NCBI GenBank assembly: GCA_011391345.1
Contig: JAABQR010000126.1
Location: forward strand, 1-9,974
Direction of reading: 5' to 3'
From: Methanobacteriota archaeon
GTDB taxonomy: Archaea > Thermoplasmatota > Thermoplasmata > UBA10834
Length of the DNA stretch: 9,974 nucleotides
The translations under genes and the position numbers were made by a program. Of this stretch, positions 6,428 to 9,974 are shown piece by piece; within the stretch, counting starts at the first letter, position 1; each line of letters opens with the position of its first letter. The notes under the pieces are model-generated. The model was not told where the DNA came from, did no database searches, and saw only the letters and a list, made by a program, of their open reading frames with translations.

Positions 6428-6434
6428 GAAATAA
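6428..6434 (+). promoter_or_regulatory. TATA-like box before the first sensor kinase
   Basis: GAAATAA within CATGAAATAACC lies 64 bases before the proposed start. Transcription starting about 25 bases downstream would give a leader of some 40 bases carrying GGAGGT at 6471-6476. The match is modest. Read-through from the exporter operon is an alternative, because no clear terminator is seen after 6373. Confidence 0.3.
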
Positions 6435-6497
6435 CCCCGATTCCGATTACATTTCGGTTGGGCTCGCCCGGGAGGTCGTAGCATCCAGTATCATCCG

Positions 6498-8072
6498 TTG
6501 GACAGGGGACAACGATTCCTAGTCCTGACAGCGGGATTGGCAACGCTGGTGTTCGTTGCTGTATCGCTCGTAGTACCCGGTGGAACCGTCATCGAGGACC
6601 CAGAGGCGAGCTCCACTCTTCGATTCACCGCACAGACAATCGTGATGTTCGTTTCGTTCGGCGTGTTCTTCATCCAGTGGCTACCGCCGAAGCAACTCAA
6701 GTCGGTCCAGGCCATATTCATCGCGACAGGCTTCCTCTCGACGGGCCTCCTGACATTCGCCCACATGATGACCTGCACCATGATGTTGGACGTCACTGGG
6801 TCGGACGAGGCTCCGGTTGGCTCGTACTTCCACATGATGAGCGGCGTCACGATGGCGGGCACCATGCTGGTTGCCGCATACATACCGAGCCACCGCAGGG
6901 TCGTCAGGGGCGAGTCGAGCCTGATGCTGTTCGGGTTCCTGGCATACACGGCATTGGTGGCAGCGACGGCCTGGTTCTTCGGCTCGTCGTTTCCTTCGCT
7001 CTGCCCTCACGATGCGAGGGCTGATGCCACAAGGATCGTCATCGAGGTCGTCATGATCGGCGTTCTGCTCGTTGCCACCGCGAAGTACTACGCCATTGGA
7101 CGGACAGCACACGACATGACTTTCTCATACCTCTCATGTGCGGCGTTCATCGGCGCGTACAACCACATCGCGTTCTGCCTTCACCAGGAGCCGAACGATG
7201 GATTCAGCATCCTCTCCGTTGTGTTCACCATCGCCAGCTTCGCTCTCGTCTTCATCGCGCTGTTCAGCACATCGGTCACTCAACCCTATGACAGACTGAG
7301 GAGGGCGCAGAAGCAGGCCGAGAAGCGCAGGAAGGAAGCCGAAGCGGCGACCGTGAAGGCCCAGACGTATCTGGACTTCCTCAGTCACGACATCGCGAAC
7401 ATGATCTCCCCGATCATGAACAGGGCCGAGATCATACTGCAGTCGCCGAACGCCTCGGACAAACAGAAGGACGAAGCGGGGAAGATAGTGGAACAGACCC
7501 AGAAGGTCGCATCCCTGATAGCCAACCTCAGGCGCTTGTCGAGAGCGGAGCGGATCGATGTGAACAGCTTCGACGCGCTGGACCTCCGGACCCTGCTGCC
7601 CGAGCTTGTGAGGACGCGGAGGGAGGCTAATCCTGACAGGAAACTGCGGGTCGTCATCCAGATTCCAGACGAATCAGAAGTCGCGGTCATCGGGGGAAGC
7701 GTCGCGGAGGAGATCATCGAAGAGGTGTTCGACAACGCGATCAAGCATTCGGGAAGGGAGACCAATCGGATAACGATCGGCGTCTCGCCTGAGAATGTCA
7801 ACACTGGCAAGCCTGCCTGGAACATCGAGATAATGGATGATGGACCAGGGATACCCGATCACACGAAGTCCGCTCTGAATGTCGCCTCCTCCGATCCGGG
7901 GAAGAGGTACACCCGAGGGGTCGCATCCAGTCTCTCGATAATGTCCCTCGTCGCTGAACATCTCGGGGGAAGGATCAAGGTCGAGGACAGGGTCGTAGGC
8001 GACTACACTCAAGGGGCGAGAGTGACGATCACACTCCCTCGGGCTCCGATACACACTCACGGCAATACGTGA
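6498..8072 (+). CDS. Membrane sensor histidine kinase, MASE3-like sensor (524 aa, TTG start)
   Basis: This is a two-component sensor kinase, expected to autophosphorylate and pass phosphate to a regulator encoded elsewhere. Residues 1-260 carry about eight membrane helices (roughly 7-27, 43-61, 71-91, 111-130, 143-162, 180-198, 209-229, 237-257). The spacing, with 'FPSLCPHD' after helix 5 and 'YNHIAFCLHQ' before the last, recalls the MASE3 sensory domain. That is recalled pattern, not a search result. A basic coiled-coil linker (RLRRAQKQAEKRRKEAEAA) follows, then the phosphoacceptor helix with H297 in FLSHDIANMISPIMN. The HATPase domain has an N-box FDNAIKHS (411-418), G1 MDDGPGIPD (446-454) and a G2-like GVASSLSIMSLVAEHLGG (474-491). 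TTG 6498 is the only start codon before the first helix. The good GGAGGT at 6471-6476 is 21 bases away, an unusual spacing, so the exact start is doubtful. Confidence 0.88.
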   Translation: MDRGQRFLVLTAGLATLVFVAVSLVVPGGTVIEDPEASSTLRFTAQTIVMFVSFGVFFIQWLPPKQLKSVQAIFIATGFLSTGLLTFAHMMTCTMMLDVTGSDEAPVGSYFHMMSGVTMAGTMLVAAYIPSHRRVVRGESSLMLFGFLAYTALVAATAWFFGSSFPSLCPHDARADATRIVIEVVMIGVLLVATAKYYAIGRTAHDMTFSYLSCAAFIGAYNHIAFCLHQEPNDGFSILSVVFTIASFALVFIALFSTSVTQPYDRLRRAQKQAEKRRKEAEAATVKAQTYLDFLSHDIANMISPIMNRAEIILQSPNASDKQKDEAGKIVEQTQKVASLIANLRRLSRAERIDVNSFDALDLRTLLPELVRTRREANPDRKLRVVIQIPDESEVAVIGGSVAEEIIEEVFDNAIKHSGRETNRITIGVSPENVNTGKPAWNIEIMDDGPGIPDHTKSALNVASSDPGKRYTRGVASSLSIMSLVAEHLGGRIKVEDRVVGDYTQGARVTITLPRAPIHTHGNT

Positions 8073-8103
8073 CCTCGCAGTCCTGGGCAAGAAGAGGAAG
8101 GCG

Positions 8104-8130
8104 CGCAACAGCTTACTCATAAAGGTTGCG
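8104..8130 (+). other. Imperfect hairpin between the two kinase genes
   Basis: CGCAAC (8104-8109) pairs with GTTGCG (8125-8130). Inside it CTT (8112-8114) can pair with AAG (8122-8124), with AG bulged. It begins 31 bases past the first kinase stop and may be part of its 3' end. There is no T-run after it, so a terminator role is not supported. Confidence 0.25.
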
Positions 8131-8191
8131 ATGCGCACGGCACCCCTTGGAACAGTGGAAGGGAGAAGATTGATTAGCAGACCCAGAGGTC

Positions 8192-8199
8192 CATATAAG
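8192..8199 (+). promoter_or_regulatory. TATA box of the second sensor kinase
   Basis: CATATAAG is the best TATA match in the window and is preceded by purine-rich CAGAGGTC as a possible BRE. A start site about 25 bases downstream gives a leader of roughly ten bases before ATG 8233. There is no Shine-Dalgarno sequence, consistent with a short-leader message. This makes the kinase its own transcription unit and argues against the longer start at 8131, which would lie upstream of the promoter. Confidence 0.6.
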
Positions 8200-8232
8200 T
8201 CAGTCAATCCCCCATCACCTCCCCGTGACCTC

Positions 8233-9654
8233 ATGACAATACCACATTCAGGAGGAGAGTCACCCCCCTCCTCAGAAGTCATATGCATACTCGCCATTGG
8301 CAGTGACCACGAGTTCTTGGAACCGCTCAGATCGGCGGTCCTTGGAAATCCTAACCTGAGCCTCATCCAAGCAGACTCCTTGAACGAAGCTGTGTCCAAT
8401 CACGCATTCAGGGAGTGCAATCTGGTCATCATCGACACACGCGAAGGGCCAGAAGTCGCCATCCGGTACCTTCGGGAATCGAGCGCACACGAGTTGTTCG
8501 CCAAGCCGACAATCTTCGTGGCATTCGAAGGTGCTTCCGCGTTCCATACGGAAATCGAGGTCGTGACCGACACAGCTGGCATCGCAGATGCGGTCATCAG
8601 ATTCGTAGACAGGAACAGGCATGAGCACACACTTGCGGAATCAGAGAGGATGTATCGCGACCTCTTCGACAAATCTGGGGATGCGATATTCATTCACGAA
8701 CCTGGCGGCAAGTTCATCGCCGTGAACAAGGAGGCTTGCTCGAACCTCGGCTATACGAAGGAGGAACTTCTGCAGCTCCGCCCAGAGGACATCGACGGCC
8801 CGGAATCTAAGGAGAAGGTCAAAGAGAGGACTTCACAGCTCCTCCTGAAAGGAGAGGTGGAATTCGAGGCATCCCACAAGAGGAAGGACGGCTCGAGCTG
8901 CCCTGTGGAGATCAAGTTGCGCAAGTTCAGTTACATCGGCAGGCCTGCCATCATCGCGGATGCCCGGGACATCTCCGAGAGGAAGCGTGCGCAGGAGAAT
9001 CTCAGACGGGCCAACGAGAAACTCACTCTGCTGGGCGCGATGACCAGACATGACATCTCAAACAGGCTCGCCTCAATGAAGGGTTACATCGGCCTTTGGG
9101 AGCAGGATGGTGTGTCGGATTCCCTCAAGGACCGATACATGCAGAAGGTCAAGGAGTCTCTTGAGGCGATAGAAGAGCAATTGAGGTTCGCAGGGGACTA
9201 CCAGAAAGCCGGCACCAGCGACCCGATATGGACCAACGCGGGTGAGACAATCGACAGTGTCATCAAATCCTTCGATCTCCAGGACGTGGTCGTCTCACCG
9301 GACCTGCACCAATTGGAACTGTACGCGGACCCGATGTTGGACAGGGTATTCTGGAACCTTCTTGACAACGCCAAGAGGCACGGGAACGGAGTCACGACCG
9401 TCAGGTTCTACGCGGAACCGAGGGGCGACCGCCTCGTGCTCGTGGTTGAGGATGATGGACAGGGGATTCCCGAGAACGAGAAGGAGCGCATATTCGAACA
9501 AGGGTATGGTCGGCACACGGGCATGGGACTCTTCCTGATCAAGGAGGTGCTTGCCATAACTGGCATCTCCGTCTCAGAAACAGGGGTTCATGGAGAGGGT
9601 GCGCGTTTCGAGATGGCCCTATCGGCTGGGAACTACAGGTTCCGTCCTTCTTGA
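8233..9654 (+). CDS. Soluble PAS sensor histidine kinase with receiver-like N-terminus (473 aa)
   Basis: ATG 8233 is chosen over 8131 because the TATA box at 8192 lies between them and the extra 34 residues are Pro/Arg-rich filler. The protein has no membrane segment. Residues 15-128 have the alternating strand/helix pattern of a receiver domain. D68 lies in the beta-3 position (NLVIIDTR), but the acidic pair after beta-1 is reduced to GSD and no conserved Lys is seen after beta-4, so phosphotransfer is doubtful. PAS domain, about 139-250: YRDLFDKSGDAIFIHEPGGKFIAVN, then HKRKDGSSCPVEI and ARDISERKRAQ. The phosphoacceptor is H273 in MTRHDISNRLASMKGYI, the 'RHDI.N.L' box common in archaeal kinases. 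HATPase: N-box NLLDNAKRHG (375-384), G1 VEDDGQGIPE (405-414), G2 HTGMGLFLIKEV (428-439). It is a cytoplasmic sensor. Neither signal nor cognate regulator is visible here. Confidence 0.92.
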   Translation: MTIPHSGGESPPSSEVICILAIGSDHEFLEPLRSAVLGNPNLSLIQADSLNEAVSNHAFRECNLVIIDTREGPEVAIRYLRESSAHELFAKPTIFVAFEGASAFHTEIEVVTDTAGIADAVIRFVDRNRHEHTLAESERMYRDLFDKSGDAIFIHEPGGKFIAVNKEACSNLGYTKEELLQLRPEDIDGPESKEKVKERTSQLLLKGEVEFEASHKRKDGSSCPVEIKLRKFSYIGRPAIIADARDISERKRAQENLRRANEKLTLLGAMTRHDISNRLASMKGYIGLWEQDGVSDSLKDRYMQKVKESLEAIEEQLRFAGDYQKAGTSDPIWTNAGETIDSVIKSFDLQDVVVSPDLHQLELYADPMLDRVFWNLLDNAKRHGNGVTTVRFYAEPRGDRLVLVVEDDGQGIPENEKERIFEQGYGRHTGMGLFLIKEVLAITGISVSETGVHGEGARFEMALSAGNYRFRPS

Positions 9655-9697
9655 CCATTCGGAACGTGCGAGATTGCGAAGAGAAGACGCTCCGAAT

Positions 9698-9709
9698 CCA
9701 AATACTTGG
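9698..9709 (+). promoter_or_regulatory. TATA-like element before the secreted protease gene
   Basis: CCAAATACTTGG is a short palindrome with an AT-rich centre (AAATACTT, 9700-9707), 59-66 bases before ATG 9766. Transcription starting about 25 bases downstream (near 9728) would begin inside the 5' arm of the following hairpin. The message would then carry only part of that stem. A start a few bases earlier would include it all. Confidence 0.35.
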
Positions 9710-9720
9710 ATGACCATTCA

Positions 9721-9759
9721 CCCACAAGGGGCCGGCCTCAGAACCGACCCCTTGGTGGG
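9721..9759 (+). promoter_or_regulatory. Strong hairpin covering the ribosome-binding site of the protease gene
   Basis: CCCAC (9721-9725) pairs with GTGGG (9755-9759), AAGGGG (9726-9731) with CCCCTT (9748-9753), and CGG (9733-9735) with CCG (9744-9746). There is one C/A mismatch, one bulged G (9754) and an eight-base loop. The Shine-Dalgarno candidate GGTG (9754-9757), eight bases before ATG 9766, is part of the 3' arm. It may act as a translational control leader, or be the 3' end of the kinase transcript, whose stop lies 66 bases upstream. Confidence 0.5.
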
Positions 9760-9765
9760 GAACAT

Positions 9766-9974
9766 ATGAAAGAGAGGATCAGTGGGGCATCACTTAGTGT
9801 GATTGTCGCCGTCTGTCTCGCGCTGCCAGCCGTATTTGCCATAGGCGCGACCCAGACGCGGGCGGAAGAGACGACTGCTTCGTGGACGATCTCGTTGTAC
9901 ATAGACGCGGACAACAACTTCGACACATACTGGGAAGGACTCAGCCTTCTGTACTTGCAGAACATCCCTGCGAG
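9766..9974 (+). CDS. Secreted clostripain-like (C11-type) cysteine peptidase, N-terminus only
   Basis: The frame is open from ATG 9766 to the window edge (69 complete codons), so the gene is cut off. The first 34 residues are a signal peptide: basic KER, a hydrophobic core (SLSVIVAVCLALPAVFAIGA) and a likely cleavage near VFA or TRA-EE. Next comes WTISLYIDADNNFDTYWEGLSLLYL. It matches the entry strand of clostripain-family C11 peptidases ('WTvmvYldaDNNLe'), whose Cys/His catalytic pair would lie farther downstream and cannot be seen. Such proteases act outside the cell on Arg/Lys bonds. The assignment rests on one motif plus the signal peptide. A start at 9766 is supported by GGTG eight bases before it and by the signal peptide beginning at once. 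Confidence 0.65.
   Translation, partial: MKERISGASLSVIVAVCLALPAVFAIGATQTRAEETTASWTISLYIDADNNFDTYWEGLSLLYLQNIPA

Noticed and set aside
6435..6462. A terminator after the exporter operon
   Set aside because: CCGA/TCGG with flanking CCC/GGG can fold, but the stem is short and broken, and no T-run follows.
8131..8232. ATG 8131 as the start of the second sensor kinase
   Set aside because: The strong TATA box at 8192 lies inside this extension, whose product is Pro/Arg-rich and shows no domain.

Overview
The window reads as archaeal chromosome. Its base composition is GC-rich, AGG is the commonest arginine codon and ATA isoleucine codons are frequent. TATA-like boxes sit about 25-35 bases before several starts, some messages look leaderless, and the Shine-Dalgarno matches are of the GGAGGTG type. 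The gene content (a SelB/EF1A-like factor, ABC-2 exporter pairs, 'RHDISN'-type sensor kinases and a secreted clostripain-like protease) fits a high-GC Euryarchaeon, perhaps in the Thermoplasmata/Thermoplasmatota. That placement is an inference and was not tested. All nine genes are on the + strand, and no RNA gene, insertion sequence or CRISPR array was found.

Layout. Positions 1-849 hold the 3' part of a class-III PLP aminotransferase with an unusual four-cysteine cluster, followed by a perfect GC hairpin. Two small orphan genes follow: an 82-residue zinc-ribbon protein (951-1199) and a basic-N-terminus protein of unknown function (about 1348-1671). Positions 1827-2792 encode an EF-Tu/SelB-like protein with intact beta-barrel domains 2 and 3 but a shrunken front domain that has lost every recognisable GTPase motif.

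Positions 2861-6373 form a compact operon of two ABC-2 exporter modules in the order ATPase-permease-ATPase-permease. The genes overlap or abut, and the first permease has a perfect internal Shine-Dalgarno sequence. Two sensor histidine kinases follow. The first (6498-8072) has about eight membrane helices resembling a MASE3-type sensor. The second (8233-9654) is soluble, with a degenerate receiver-like domain, a PAS domain and a kinase core. Neither has a response regulator in the window. At the right edge a signal-peptide-bearing, clostripain-like protein begins (9766). Its Shine-Dalgarno sequence lies in the 3' arm of a strong hairpin.

Taken together, positions 2861-9974 look like an envelope/secretion neighbourhood: export machinery, two sensors and a secreted hydrolase. 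The functional link is inferred from adjacency only. The least ordinary items are the motif-less translation-factor homologue, the hairpin over the protease start, and the small unknown protein whose start was reassigned to TTG.
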